From DAOQVR01 sp035341665 (GTDB taxonomy: Bacteria; Chloroflexota; Anaerolineae; JAAYZQ01): a stretch of DNA of 64,000 bases. The DNA lies in the NCBI GenBank assembly GCA_035341665.1, contig DAOQVR010000003.1, positions 248,001 to 312,000 on the forward strand, given 5' to 3'. The position numbers and the translations under genes are program-made. Of this stretch, positions 34,622 to 43,236 are shown in pieces (position 1 is the stretch's first letter; each line of letters starts with the position of its first letter). The notes below the pieces were generated by a model. That model searched no databases, was not told the origin of the DNA, and saw only the letters and a list, made by a program, of their open reading frames with translations.

Positions 34622-35602
34622 TTACAGCCGCACAGGCCGGTCCAGCCGCGCCGATTCGTACAGCGCTGCCAGCGTAGCCACGTTGGCGCGGCTGAAGGAG
34701 AGTGGCACGGGCAGAGGCGCGCCATCCAGAGCGGCCGCAGCCATCGCATCCACCTCGCACTGGTACGGATCTGCCTTGACCACAGGGATCTCTTGCTCGT
34801 CACTGCCACGCCACACCAGGAGTCGGCTGGAGTAATCGAGCGCAAACGGCCGCTCTATGACCAGCACCGCTTCACTGCCGGCGACTTCGGCCTGAATCCG
34901 GTACTGGCTCCTGAACCCGCAATCAAAGGCGCCCAGCGGCCCGCCCTCGTACTGAAGCAGGCCGGCAAACGTCGCATCGACGCCGGACACCGCGAGATGC
35001 TGCCAGCCGAACACGGTCTGCGGCTCGCCCGCCAGCCAGCGGATCAGGCCTACCGGGTAGCTCCCGACATCCCACAACGAGCCGCCGCCGAGCTCTGGCA
35101 GCCAGCGAACATCACCCGGTCGATCCAGCAGGAACGAGAAGGCCCCACGCAGTAGAGCGATTTGGCCCAGGGCACCGCTCTGGACCAGCTCCCTTGCCCT
35201 GTGCATCAGCGGGTGATACAGGTGCATTGAGGCCTCCGCGGCGACGACACCCGCCCTAGACGCGGCGCGGGTGACCTCATCACACCCAGCGACACTGCCT
35301 GCCAACGGCTTCTCGCAGAGGACATGCTTGCCCGCCCGGAGGGCCGCCACGCTCCACTCCACATGCAGGCTGTTGGGCAGTGAGATGTAGACGGCATCGA
35401 CCCGAGGATCGGCCAGTAGAGCCTCGTAGCTTCCATGAGCATGAGGGATACCCCACTCGACGGCATAGCTCCGCGCGTGCTCTGGGCTGCGGCTCGCTAC
35501 TGCGACCAACTCGGCCCGTTCGGACGCGCGCATGGCAGGTATCAGGCGCCGGTTGATCCGTGCCGTGGAAAGAAGGCCCCACCTCAGACATCGTATAGGC
35601 AT
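34622..35602 (-). CDS. Gfo/Idh/MocA family oxidoreductase
   Basis: The 326-residue protein begins CLRWGLLSTARINRRLIPAM with an N-terminal Rossmann fold, continues with AVYISLPNSLHVEWSVAALRAGKHVLCEKPLAGS (the EKP motif with the catalytic Lys), and has the C-terminal sheet domain containing GGGSLWDVGSYPVGLIRWLAGE. It is an NAD(P)-dependent sugar or polyol dehydrogenase; the substrate is unknown. An open frame extends upstream to 36385, but that stretch is antisense/out of frame with the ABC permease, so ATG at 35602 is used. It sits downstream of the sugar ABC transporter and is probably its catabolic partner. Confidence 0.88.
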   Translation of the reverse strand: MPIRCLRWGLLSTARINRRLIPAMRASERAELVAVASRSPEHARSYAVEWGIPHAHGSYEALLADPRVDAVYISLPNSLHVEWSVAALRAGKHVLCEKPLAGSVAGCDEVTRAASRAGVVAAEASMHLYHPLMHRARELVQSGALGQIALLRGAFSFLLDRPGDVRWLPELGGGSLWDVGSYPVGLIRWLAGEPQTVFGWQHLAVSGVDATFAGLLQYEGGPLGAFDCGFRSQYRIQAEVAGSEAVLVIERPFALDYSSRLLVWRGSDEQEIPVVKADPYQCEVDAMAAAALDGAPLPVPLSFSRANVATLAALYESARLDRPVRL

Positions 35603-35670
35603 TTTGCTGTCCCTTAACCATCGGCGGCTGGGGCGGTGCCCCTGCCCAGATTTGGCACCGCAGCCAGGCT

Positions 35671-36525
35671 CTAGCCCTTGACAGAGCCGGCGAGCAGCCC
35701 ACGGATGAAAAAGCGGCCCAACAGGATATAGACAAGGAGTGTCGGCAGGGCGGCAATCAGCGTCCCAGCCATGACCAGGTTCCACTCCTGGACCTGGCCG
35801 CCGGCCAGGTTGCGCAGTGCCACCGTGATCGGCTGTGCTTCGGGCCGCTGGAGGATAGAGACCGCGAACAGGAACTCGTTCCAGATATTCGTGAATTGCC
35901 AGATGATCACCACCACGAAGCCGGGCAGGGATAGAGGGAAGAGCACGCGGAAATAGACCCCGAGGATGCCTGCGCCGTCGATGCGCGCCGCTTCCACTAG
36001 GTCGGTCGGGATCTCGGCATAGTAGTTGCGGAAGATCAGCGTGGTGATCGGAAGGCCGTACACCACATGCACCAGGATCAGTCCTGCCAGGGTGCCTCCC
36101 AGGTGCATCCGGGCCAGGGTCATGGTCATGGGGATCAGAATGCTCTGGTAGGGGATGAACATCCCAAACAACATCAGTGGAAAGACTATGTTGGCGCCAC
36201 GGAATTTCCACTTGGACAGCACATAGCCGTTCAACGAGCCGAGCATGGAGGACAGGATCGTGGCCGGCACGGTCAGGTAGATGCTGTTGAGCAAGTTCTG
36301 TCCCAGTCCCCGGATGCCCTTCTCCGGGACGCCGGCCCATGCATCGGCAAAGCTCCGAATCGTGGGGTTCTGGGGTGGCAGCCACATCCGGGCCAAGTCC
36401 TCGACCTCCACAAAGGGCTTGAGGCCGCTGACCAGGAGGACGTACACGGGGATCAGGAAGATCAGTGCGAACAGGATCAGGAGCAAGTAGAGGCCGACCC
36501 GGGTGGGGTTGAACAGCTTCTTCAC
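35671..36525 (-). CDS. Sugar ABC transporter permease, MalG family
   Basis: The 284-residue protein has six membrane segments and the EAA loop DLVEAARIDGAGILGVYFRVLFPLSLPG that docks the ATPase. It is the second permease of a carbohydrate-uptake ABC system (CUT1 type) and takes up an unidentified sugar or polyol. Start ATG overlaps the stop of the first permease by 4 bases. No ATPase gene is in the cluster, so a shared MsmK/UgpC-like ATPase elsewhere is expected. Confidence 0.93.
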   Translation of the reverse strand: MKKLFNPTRVGLYLLLILFALIFLIPVYVLLVSGLKPFVEVEDLARMWLPPQNPTIRSFADAWAGVPEKGIRGLGQNLLNSIYLTVPATILSSMLGSLNGYVLSKWKFRGANIVFPLMLFGMFIPYQSILIPMTMTLARMHLGGTLAGLILVHVVYGLPITTLIFRNYYAEIPTDLVEAARIDGAGILGVYFRVLFPLSLPGFVVVIIWQFTNIWNEFLFAVSILQRPEAQPITVALRNLAGGQVQEWNLVMAGTLIAALPTLLVYILLGRFFIRGLLAGSVKG

Positions 36526-37454
36526 AGCTCCACCTCCCGCCGCAGGCTAAAGATCAGGTAAGGAACTATAACCACCGCGACCATCAACAGCATGATGATA
36601 GATATCGCCGCACCCTGGGAATAGTGGTTGCCCTGGAAGGTCGTCTCGAACATAAAGATGCCGGGCACATCGGTGACAAAGCCGGTCCCCTTGCCCGTCA
36701 TCGTATAGATCAGGTCAAAGATCTTGAGGGAAATGTGGCCCAGTATGATCAGTGCGCTGAGCGTGATCGGCGCCAGCATCGGCAGAATGACGCGCCGGTA
36801 GATCTGAAGCTCGCTCGCACCGTCGACCCGCGCTGCCTCGCGGATCTCCTCGGGGATGCCGCGCAAGCCGGCCAGGTACATCGCCATCGTGTAGCCCGTC
36901 ATCTGCCAGCCCGCGGCGATGATAATCGGGATGAGGGCCACGTGGAACGGTCCGATGGAGGTCGTGTCGGTGTACCACCCCCAGCGCAGGCCGTCGAGGC
37001 CAATGGCACTCACCAGCGCATTCACCCCGCGCAGCCGGTCCTCGGTCCCCGGTGCAAAGATCCATTTCCACACCACGCCGGTGACGACAAAAGAGAGGGA
37101 CATGGGAAACAGGTAGATCGTCCGGAAGAGGCCTTCGCCCTTGATCTTCTGGTCCAGTAGGACGGCCAGCAGCAGGCCAAGCCCCACGCAGACGAGCAGG
37201 AAGAAGAGGGTGAAGAACAGGGTATTCCACATATCGATGCCAAAGCGCTGGGCCGCGACGCCTCCTTCGCTGGTAAAGAGCTGCCGGAAGTTCTCCAGCC
37301 CGACCCACGTGTAGTCGGGCATGACTCCGTTCCACTTGGAAAGGGAGACCCGGATGGTCCATCCGATAAAGCCGTAGACAAAGACGGCGAGAAGGATGAT
37401 GGACGGCAGGATCATGGCCAGGGAGATCCACCGTTCGCGGCGTGCTTGTCGCAT
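36522..37454 (-). CDS. Sugar ABC transporter permease, MalF family
   Basis: The 310-residue protein begins with a basic RQARRERWISLAM and a first helix (LPSIILLAVFVYGFIG), has six segments and the EAA loop EIREAARVDGASELQIYRRVILPML. It pairs with the downstream permease to form the CUT1 sugar channel. AGGGAGGGGG stands just before the ATG. It follows the solute-binding protein gene after 122 bases that contain a 12-bp hairpin (37474-37520). Confidence 0.93.
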   Translation of the reverse strand: MRQARRERWISLAMILPSIILLAVFVYGFIGWTIRVSLSKWNGVMPDYTWVGLENFRQLFTSEGGVAAQRFGIDMWNTLFFTLFFLLVCVGLGLLLAVLLDQKIKGEGLFRTIYLFPMSLSFVVTGVVWKWIFAPGTEDRLRGVNALVSAIGLDGLRWGWYTDTTSIGPFHVALIPIIIAAGWQMTGYTMAMYLAGLRGIPEEIREAARVDGASELQIYRRVILPMLAPITLSALIILGHISLKIFDLIYTMTGKGTGFVTDVPGIFMFETTFQGNHYSQGAAISIIMLLMVAVVIVPYLIFSLRREVEL

Positions 37455-37473
37455 GTACCCCCTCCCTACAACG

Positions 37474-37520
37474 AGGCGCCGCCAGTCCTGGGCCCGATCA
37501 GGGCGCGGCTGGCGGCGCCT
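37474..37520 (-). repeat. Intergenic 12-bp stem-loop inside the ABC transporter operon
   Basis: AGGCGCCGCCAG (37474-37485) and CTGGCGGCGCCT (37509-37520) are a perfect inverted repeat around 23 bases. Placed between the binding-protein gene and the permeases without a U-run, it probably protects the upstream mRNA so that the binding protein is made in excess. Confidence 0.6.
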
Positions 37521-37576
37521 GCATCTTCTCTATCCCGAGACCCGGCTCCGACGCTGGGGCCCGGCCTCGGCCAGTC

Positions 37577-38842
37577 CTACTTGCACACGCCGGCGTCGAC
37601 GCAGGCCTTGGCCAGCGAGGCCTGGGCAGCCGCGACGTCTGTGTTGCCTACAAAGAGGGTCAGCGTGTCATTGACACCCGTGACCCAGCCCTCAGCGGCA
37701 GCAGCACCGTGCGCCAGGCTAGGCACGATCGTGTTCGAGGCCCAATCGGCCATCGCCGACTGGAGGTATACGTCGTACTTGGCCAGGTCGCCGTCACTGC
37801 GTGCCGGGATCGAGCCCTTGATCGGGTTGAAGGTGTCCTGACCCGCCTTGGAGGCGCACAGCGCCAGCCACAGCTTGGCGTTCTCGGGGTGCTTGGCGCC
37901 CTTCGGCAGGCCAAACGAGTCCGATAGCATGATGAAGCTGCCGGCCGTACCGGGCGAAGGCATCCAGCCGAACTCTACGTCTGGCGTGAATCCGAGGGTC
38001 TTGAAGTAACCTTCGGCCCAGTCGCCCATGACGTTCATCGCGGCGTCGCCGTCGGCGACGAGCTTGGTCGCCGGCTGCCACTCAAGCGAGGCGTGGTCGG
38101 CATTCACATAGCCCAGCATCTTCGCCAGGTTTTCCAGTGCCGCCTTGACGTCCGGCCCGTTCCAGTCCGTCGTGCCGTCCCACAGCCCTTTGTACTTGTC
38201 CGGGCCCATCGTGCCCAGCAGCACCGACTCGAACAGGTGCGTCACCGTCCAGATGCCGGAGTCTCCGAGGGAGAGCGGCGTGATGCCCTTGGCTTGCAGA
38301 GCATCGGCCACGGCAAAGAACTCGTCCATCGTGGCTGGCGGCGTCAGCCCGTTGTCGGCAAAGACGGCCTTGTTGTACCACAGGACGTTGGAGCGGTGGA
38401 TGTTCACCGGAACGCTCCAGATCTCGCCGTTGTAGGACAGGATGTCAATCAGGCCCTTCGGCATCACGTCTGTCAGGCCCTCGTCCTTGAAAAAGTCCGT
38501 CAGCGGCTCCATCTTGTCGGCCTTGACCCAGGAGTCGATCAGCTCGTGCCCGGCATGTACCTGGAAGGAATCGGGCGGATCGCCGGCCTGCATGCGCGTG
38601 GCAAGTACAGCCTTGGCATTCGAGCCGGCACCACCCGCCACCGTGGCGTTGATGATCTCGATATCAGGATGGTCTTTGGCAAAGAGGCCGTACAATGCGG
38701 TCAGGCCCTCGGCCTCGCCGCCACCCGTCCACCAGCTAAAGATCTCGAGCTTGGGCTCTTCCTTCTTTCCGCAGGCACCGAGAGCAAGGGTGGCCACCAA
38801 CAGGACGGCCAATGCCAGATACGCCAGTTTGCTCTTCGACAT
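37577..38842 (-). CDS. Extracellular sugar-binding lipoprotein of an ABC transporter
   Basis: The 421-residue protein begins with a lipoprotein signal (LALAVLLVATLALGACG, lipid Cys near 24) and then reads as a family 1 solute-binding protein: IFSWWTGGGEAEGLTALYGLF, MQAGDPPDSFQVHAGHELID, and GDAAMNVMGDWAEGYFKTLGF (hinge and sugar-site region). It captures a sugar outside the membrane and delivers it to the two permeases encoded downstream. AGGAGGAG stands directly before the ATG. The operon is driven by the consensus promoter at 39111-39139, with a leader of about 260 bases. Confidence 0.93.
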   Translation of the reverse strand: MSKSKLAYLALAVLLVATLALGACGKKEEPKLEIFSWWTGGGEAEGLTALYGLFAKDHPDIEIINATVAGGAGSNAKAVLATRMQAGDPPDSFQVHAGHELIDSWVKADKMEPLTDFFKDEGLTDVMPKGLIDILSYNGEIWSVPVNIHRSNVLWYNKAVFADNGLTPPATMDEFFAVADALQAKGITPLSLGDSGIWTVTHLFESVLLGTMGPDKYKGLWDGTTDWNGPDVKAALENLAKMLGYVNADHASLEWQPATKLVADGDAAMNVMGDWAEGYFKTLGFTPDVEFGWMPSPGTAGSFIMLSDSFGLPKGAKHPENAKLWLALCASKAGQDTFNPIKGSIPARSDGDLAKYDVYLQSAMADWASNTIVPSLAHGAAAAEGWVTGVNDTLTLFVGNTDVAAAQASLAKACVDAGVCK

Positions 38843-38968
38843 TTGAAGCTCCTCCTCATTCTTCTTTGGTCAGCTTACTCTTGAGCGTACCCCCCCAGTG
38901 GGGGTTGCGCGCCGGACTGCAGGCCGGCACCGGCACGTCCGATTCGCTCTGACGCGGCGACATCCAGA

Positions 38969-39013
38969 CTACCGTGGAGCAATCAGACGCGGGGAAGGTA
39001 CATCGTCGGGCAA
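38969..39013 (-). CDS. Possible 14-codon leader peptide upstream of the sugar ABC operon
   Basis: In the 260-base leader of the ABC operon an exact anti-Shine-Dalgarno complement (AAAGGAGGTGA) is followed 10 bases after GGAGG by TTG and 14 codons (LPDDVPSPRLIAPR) then TAG. The perfect site is conspicuous, but a peptide this short could be chance. The rest of 38843-39251 holds the promoter and no other gene that I can see. Confidence 0.25.
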   Translation of the reverse strand: MPDDVPSPRLIAPR

Positions 39014-39110
39014 TAGGTCGTCACCTCCTTTCAGCCAGCATGTGCTCTCTGATTCTCCAGTGAGACCATCAGCCTCTCGAACTGCCTGCTGGCAGAAACT
39101 GACAGAAACC

Positions 39111-39139
39111 ATTATACAAGGGGCGGAGTCTTTTGTCAA
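39111..39139 (-). promoter_or_regulatory. Exact consensus sigma70 promoter of the sugar ABC operon
   Basis: Minus strand: TTGACA (39139-39134), exactly 17 bases, TATAAT (39116-39111), the canonical consensus at both boxes, start near 39104. The leader to the binding-protein ATG is about 260 bases. Confidence 0.8.
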
Positions 39140-39251
39140 GCGACGTCCGGCCGACCCATCCCGGGCAGGCTACGCAGCGCGAACCAAGGCGGCGGGGGCG
39201 GGCAGCAGATCAGAATGCCCTTGCGCCGCCAGAGGCTCGTCCAGGTGGTCC

Positions 39252-40130
39252 CTACTTCTTCCTTCTCGCCTTGGCCTTGGCGACTTCTTCCGCCTTGATC
39301 TCGTTCCAGACGCGGCCCAGCCCCGATTTGAAGCGCCGGTCGGCCTTGGGCCGCTCAAATGGGGGGATCGGCCAGTACCGGATGAGGTGCGAGAGGCTGC
39401 GAGCAGCCTCTGCCTTTGCCATTCCGTCCAGGTAAGCAGCCCGGACCCTGCGCCGCACCATGCGCAGGTATTCCGACATCTTGTCGGTCGCCTCCTGCGC
39501 CGTAAGTTCCCCGTGACCCGGGACCAGGACGTCGTAGCTCAGCCTCCGCAGGAGGACAAGCGCCTCCAGCCACTGCTTGGTGCTTCCCTGCGACAGGAAG
39601 GGGGGGCGGTTGGTGACCACGGCATCTCCCGTGAATAGGAGTCGTTCGTTGGGAAAGAGCACCACCGTCGTCGCAGGGGTGTGCCCGCCGACGGGGATCA
39701 GGTGAATCTCCTTGTCCCCCTTGAAGAGTATGGTACGGCCGGTGAAGGTAATCTCGGGCTTGACGATCCTGAGGGTCCTCTTCCACTCGTCTACCGCCTC
39801 GGGAATTCGCTCGCGATACATGTTGATGAGCCGCGTCCGGAAGCTATCTCCATAGCTCTTCATCTCTTTCCACGCATGCTCGTGAGCAATGACCTTGGCC
39901 ATCGGGAAGTGCTGGTCGCCTATCACATGAGCCCGATGATGGTCTGTGTTGATGATGTACAGGATGGGCTCGTCCGTCCGACGCTGGATCTCGGCCAGCC
40001 AGGCGCGCGCCTCGTTGGGCAGCATGGGAGTGTCGATCAGGATGACCCCCTCCCCTGTGACGACAAACGCCACATTGGCGCCATGGTACTCAGTCTCGAC
40101 GAAGATGCGCGGAGCGATTTCGCGGATCAT
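39252..40130 (-). CDS. Metallo-beta-lactamase-fold hydrolase with altered metal motif
   Basis: The 292-residue protein has the MBL fold order: VILIDTPMLPNEARAW, then NTDHHRAH at 61-68 where the family normally has THxHxDH, then PVGGHTPATT, LLFTGDAVV and LVPGHGE. The last three supply the usual distal His, bridging Asp and final His. In the first motif, Asp replaces the first His and Ala replaces the Asp, so metal site 2 should be changed or lost. Probably a hydrolase of an ester or thioester; substrate unknown. The C-terminus is Lys/Arg-rich. It follows the AlaX gene by 53 bases containing a short GC stem. Confidence 0.8.
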   Translation of the reverse strand: MIREIAPRIFVETEYHGANVAFVVTGEGVILIDTPMLPNEARAWLAEIQRRTDEPILYIINTDHHRAHVIGDQHFPMAKVIAHEHAWKEMKSYGDSFRTRLINMYRERIPEAVDEWKRTLRIVKPEITFTGRTILFKGDKEIHLIPVGGHTPATTVVLFPNERLLFTGDAVVTNRPPFLSQGSTKQWLEALVLLRRLSYDVLVPGHGELTAQEATDKMSEYLRMVRRRVRAAYLDGMAKAEAARSLSHLIRYWPIPPFERPKADRRFKSGLGRVWNEIKAEEVAKAKARRKK

Positions 40131-40183
40131 GCTTTCCTCCGGAGGTCAACCTGATAGAGAGCCTTGCGGGCCATGCCGGCCCG

Positions 40184-41431
40184 CTAGCCCTGCGCCAGTC
40201 GTGCCTGGATCTCGGCAGCCGTCGTGGCGAGCGCCTCCGCCACGCGAGAGCCATCTGGGCTTCCCCCCTGGGCGAACTCGGGCCGGCCGCCGCCACGTCC
40301 GCCGATCAGCTCGCAGGCGTTTCGAAGGAACGTTCCCATGGGCACATCCACGTCCGTGGAGCGGGCAAACACCAGGTTCCCGGGCTGCCCAGCCTGCTGC
40401 CCGCTGCCCAGGAGTACGGCTGTGCGCGGATGGGCAATGACGCGCTGGGCCAGGTGCTTTAGCTCGTCCGGAGATCGGCTTGGCCAACTCATCTTCACAA
40501 GACGGTAGGGCCCGGACCCGGTCGTCGCCACCTCTGGCGCATCGCGCCACAGAGCTTCGCCCTCGGCATCCAGGAGCGCCTCGCGGGCGCGGCGCAGGTC
40601 TCGGCGTGCGTCCTGCAAGTCGACAGACAGCCTGCGGACCGTATCGCCGAGCTCCCAGTGACCTACCGAGAACTCGGCCGCCAAGCCCATGACGAGGGCG
40701 TTCTTGGCAGCGTAATCGCGCTGCGCACGGCCGCCGCACAGAAACTCGACACGCAGCTCGGTGCCACGCCGCTCACTGCGGGTGATCTTGATGAGTCCCA
40801 CCTCACCGGCCGCCCGCACATGCGTGCCACCGCATGCAGAGCAATCGAACTCCGCAACTTCCACAATCCGCACCGGCCCGGCATGGCTCACGGGCTTGCG
40901 CAGTCTGAGAGACGCCAGCTCGCCATCGCCGACAAAGCGCGCGTGCACCGGACGGTTCTCAAACACGACCTGGTTGGCGCGCGCCTCTATCGCAGCCAGC
41001 TGCTCGGCCGACAGAAGCGGGCGATCCAGGTCGATGGTTGCCAGCTCCTCTGTCAGGTGGAAGCTGACCGTGTTCGCGCCGCAGGACTCGAGGGCAGCAG
41101 ACGAGAGGATATGCTGGCCCGAGTGCTGCTGCATCAGGTCAAAGCGGCGCAGCCAGTCGATCTCGCCCTCCACCTCATCTGCGGCAAGCGGCGCGGAGAG
41201 AAGGTGGACTACGGCGTTGCCGCCATCCCGCTCGACGGCGTCGACAACTCGCACCGGTCCGTGCCCCGGCGCTCGCAGCTGTCCCTCGTCATGCGGTTGG
41301 CCGCCTCCTGTTGGGAAAAAGGCCGTCCGGTCCAGCACCAGGGCGGGTCTCCCCTCCCACTCAAGGCGCTCCACAACGCGCGCCGCAAAGCGCCGGCAGT
41401 AGGGATCGGAGTAGTAGATGCGCTCTGTCAT
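40184..41431 (-). CDS. Alanyl-tRNA editing protein, AlaX type with DHHA1 domain
   Basis: The 415-residue protein is a free-standing alanyl-tRNA editing enzyme: RTAFFPTGGGQPHDEGQL, then QQHSGQHILSSAAL (HxxxH zinc motif) and FDCSACGGTHVRAAGEVGLIKI (CxxxH) form the editing site; a C-terminal DHHA1 domain ends with GGRGGGRPEFAQGG. It hydrolyses Ser-tRNA-Ala or Gly-tRNA-Ala in trans. An ATG at 41431 (MTERIYYSDP), overlapping the previous stop as TGATG, is preferred over the earlier start at 41473. The gene is in one operon with the thioredoxin-DsbD fusion and the MBL-fold protein. Confidence 0.92.
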   Translation of the reverse strand: MTERIYYSDPYCRRFAARVVERLEWEGRPALVLDRTAFFPTGGGQPHDEGQLRAPGHGPVRVVDAVERDGGNAVVHLLSAPLAADEVEGEIDWLRRFDLMQQHSGQHILSSAALESCGANTVSFHLTEELATIDLDRPLLSAEQLAAIEARANQVVFENRPVHARFVGDGELASLRLRKPVSHAGPVRIVEVAEFDCSACGGTHVRAAGEVGLIKITRSERRGTELRVEFLCGGRAQRDYAAKNALVMGLAAEFSVGHWELGDTVRRLSVDLQDARRDLRRAREALLDAEGEALWRDAPEVATTGSGPYRLVKMSWPSRSPDELKHLAQRVIAHPRTAVLLGSGQQAGQPGNLVFARSTDVDVPMGTFLRNACELIGGRGGGRPEFAQGGSPDGSRVAEALATTAAEIQARLAQG

Positions 41432-42990
41432 CAAGCGACCCCGTTCAGCTTCAGGAGGCTGTATACCAGCCATGCTGCCAAGACGAGGAAAACAGCCGTG
41501 GTCGCCGCCTTGATAACGGGCGTGCGCTTCTCAATGAAGGCACCCAGCTGCTGCGAAGTCGTGCCAAAGTAGGCAAGGGCAAAGATGGCCACAAGCGGGA
41601 CGATGTAAGCCAGGTTGTAAAGCAGCAGGTACATGACTGCATTCGCCTTCATCTCCGGCACGTCGTTGATCAGGAAGAGGATTCCGACGTAGATCGGGCT
41701 AGTGCAGGTGAGCTGGATGAGGGACACCGCGGCTCCCACAAAGAAGGCAACCAACGAAAAGGCCCTTAGCTTGGAGCCCTCACGGATCACGCGGTTGACC
41801 TGCCGCCGCAGGTCCGGGGAGAGCTTCAGGATCATCTCCTTGGTCTTGCCCTGGCGCGCTTTGATATAGTCATGAAGGCTGATGCCTGCCAGCGCCAGGC
41901 AGAGCAGCGCCGTGATCCCAAAGACCCAGGTCTTGAGTGTTGCCTGCACTCCGCCGAGCGGCTCGAGCAAGCGGCTGAGGCCAAGGCCGGCGAGGAGGTA
42001 GGAGAGGAACACGCCTAGTGTGAACATGGCCCCAACGATCAAGATGTCGCGCCCGCGGCGGCCCATGAACGCCAGGTAGGACAAGAAGAAGACAATCGTC
42101 ACAAAGGCACACGGGTTCAGACCGTTGACCAACCCGGCCCCCAAGACCGTCAGCACACCGAGTGATCTGAACCGCTCCAGCAAGCTCTGGCGTGCTTCGT
42201 CCTCGCCCATGGCGTCGAAGCGATCCCAGGCGGCCTCCGACCCGGTCGGAAGGTATTTCTGTACCGCAGCCTCCAGGTTGGCGAGTCTGAGCTCGTCACC
42301 GCCCAGGTGGACAGTGCCGACGTAGACCCCGGGTGACTCCAGGCGCCGGTTCTCCGGGACCCCAAGCTGCCCCCCCAGCCACTCGGCAAGCGCCTGGGCC
42401 TTTTCGATGTCGAACTTGGCAATCTTGACCTGTGGATAGGTCTTTTCGATGTAGTTCAGGTCGAGCCCTACGCGGTCGCACTCCTGGCACCCACTTGAGT
42501 AGAAGTAGGCCAGGTTAACCACCTTAGCCAGATCGGGCTTCGGCGAGCCCGTTGGAGCTACGGCCTGGCCGTCAAGCACAGGGTAGTCCACGCCGCCCTG
42601 CGCCAGGTAGCTGTCGATCAGCCCTCCGAGCTCGGCGGGGATCTGCCGGCTGCCGATCAGAACATGGTCGCCGATGACCAGCGCCGGCACAGAACCGCGG
42701 CTGTCCTGGGGTACCCCAAGCCGACCCTCCAGCTCCACGAACTGTCTGTACTTGGCCGCATCTGCCCACACGTCGATGTCCTGGTGCTCGACCTGGGCGC
42801 CATACTTCTTGTAGACATCCGGGAGATAGTTCTCCATCACTTCGTGGCAGTGGGAGCAGTTCGTGCCATAGAAGAGATAGAAGCGCACCACCGGGCCCTC
42901 TGCCTCCGGGGCGGAGGTCACTCCCCCACATGAGGCGAGCATCGCGAGCAGGGCTACCAGCGATAGCCCCAGCAACAATCCCCTTTTCAT
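41431..42990 (-). CDS. Lipoprotein fusion of two thioredoxin-like domains with a DsbD/CcdA membrane domain
   Basis: The 519-residue protein starts with a lipoprotein signal (lipid Cys about 21, LLAMLASC). A first thioredoxin-like domain has GTNCSHCHEV (Cys45, Cys48) and a second has YSSGCQECDRV (Cys168, Cys171). From about residue 280 a CcdA/DsbD-type domain of about six helices follows, carrying GLVNGLNPCAFVT and LIQLTCTSPIYVG, whose cysteines shuttle electrons across the membrane. Having both thioredoxin domains in front of the membrane unit is unlike E. coli DsbD, where the C-terminal domain is thioredoxin-like. Likely substrates are extracytoplasmic disulfides or cytochrome maturation. 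Start ATG at 42990 with GGGAGGGG; promoter at 43056-43085. Confidence 0.87.
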   Translation of the reverse strand: MKRGLLLGLSLVALLAMLASCGGVTSAPEAEGPVVRFYLFYGTNCSHCHEVMENYLPDVYKKYGAQVEHQDIDVWADAAKYRQFVELEGRLGVPQDSRGSVPALVIGDHVLIGSRQIPAELGGLIDSYLAQGGVDYPVLDGQAVAPTGSPKPDLAKVVNLAYFYSSGCQECDRVGLDLNYIEKTYPQVKIAKFDIEKAQALAEWLGGQLGVPENRRLESPGVYVGTVHLGGDELRLANLEAAVQKYLPTGSEAAWDRFDAMGEDEARQSLLERFRSLGVLTVLGAGLVNGLNPCAFVTIVFFLSYLAFMGRRGRDILIVGAMFTLGVFLSYLLAGLGLSRLLEPLGGVQATLKTWVFGITALLCLALAGISLHDYIKARQGKTKEMILKLSPDLRRQVNRVIREGSKLRAFSLVAFFVGAAVSLIQLTCTSPIYVGILFLINDVPEMKANAVMYLLLYNLAYIVPLVAIFALAYFGTTSQQLGAFIEKRTPVIKAATTAVFLVLAAWLVYSLLKLNGVA

Positions 42991-43055
42991 ACCCCTCCCA
43001 GCGACCACACGCAGTATCGAGCCGCTGCTTTGCGCGGAACGCAGGCAGCCGCGCG

Positions 43056-43085
43056 ATTATAGCACGGCACCGCCGTTTTCGGCAA
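43056..43085 (-). promoter_or_regulatory. Promoter of the thioredoxin-DsbD/AlaX/MBL operon
   Basis: Minus strand: TTGCCG (43085-43080), 18 bases, TATAAT (43061-43056), start near 43049. Confidence 0.5.
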
Positions 43086-43173
43086 ACGTGGCAGAGCTGA
43101 CGAGTCAGGGCACCCGGATCGCAGAAACCCGATCCTCCCTGCGCCTCGCCCTCCTGCAGTGCGCGGGGTGTGG

Positions 43174-43179
43174 TATAAT
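43174..43179 (+). promoter_or_regulatory. -10 element upstream of the 2-hydroxyacid dehydrogenase gene
   Basis: A consensus TATAAT at 43174-43179 lies about 58 bases before the ATG at 43237; the corresponding -35 (CTCCTG) is weak. Confidence 0.35.
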
Positions 43180-43236
43180 CGGTTCCGCAGGCTGGGATGG
43201 CTATTCCTGCCCGTCCACCATACCAGGAGAGATTCT

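Noticed and set aside
35603..36385. N-terminal extension of the oxidoreductase frame
   Set aside because: It runs out of frame through the ABC permease gene and has low-information sequence; the oxidoreductase starts at 35602.
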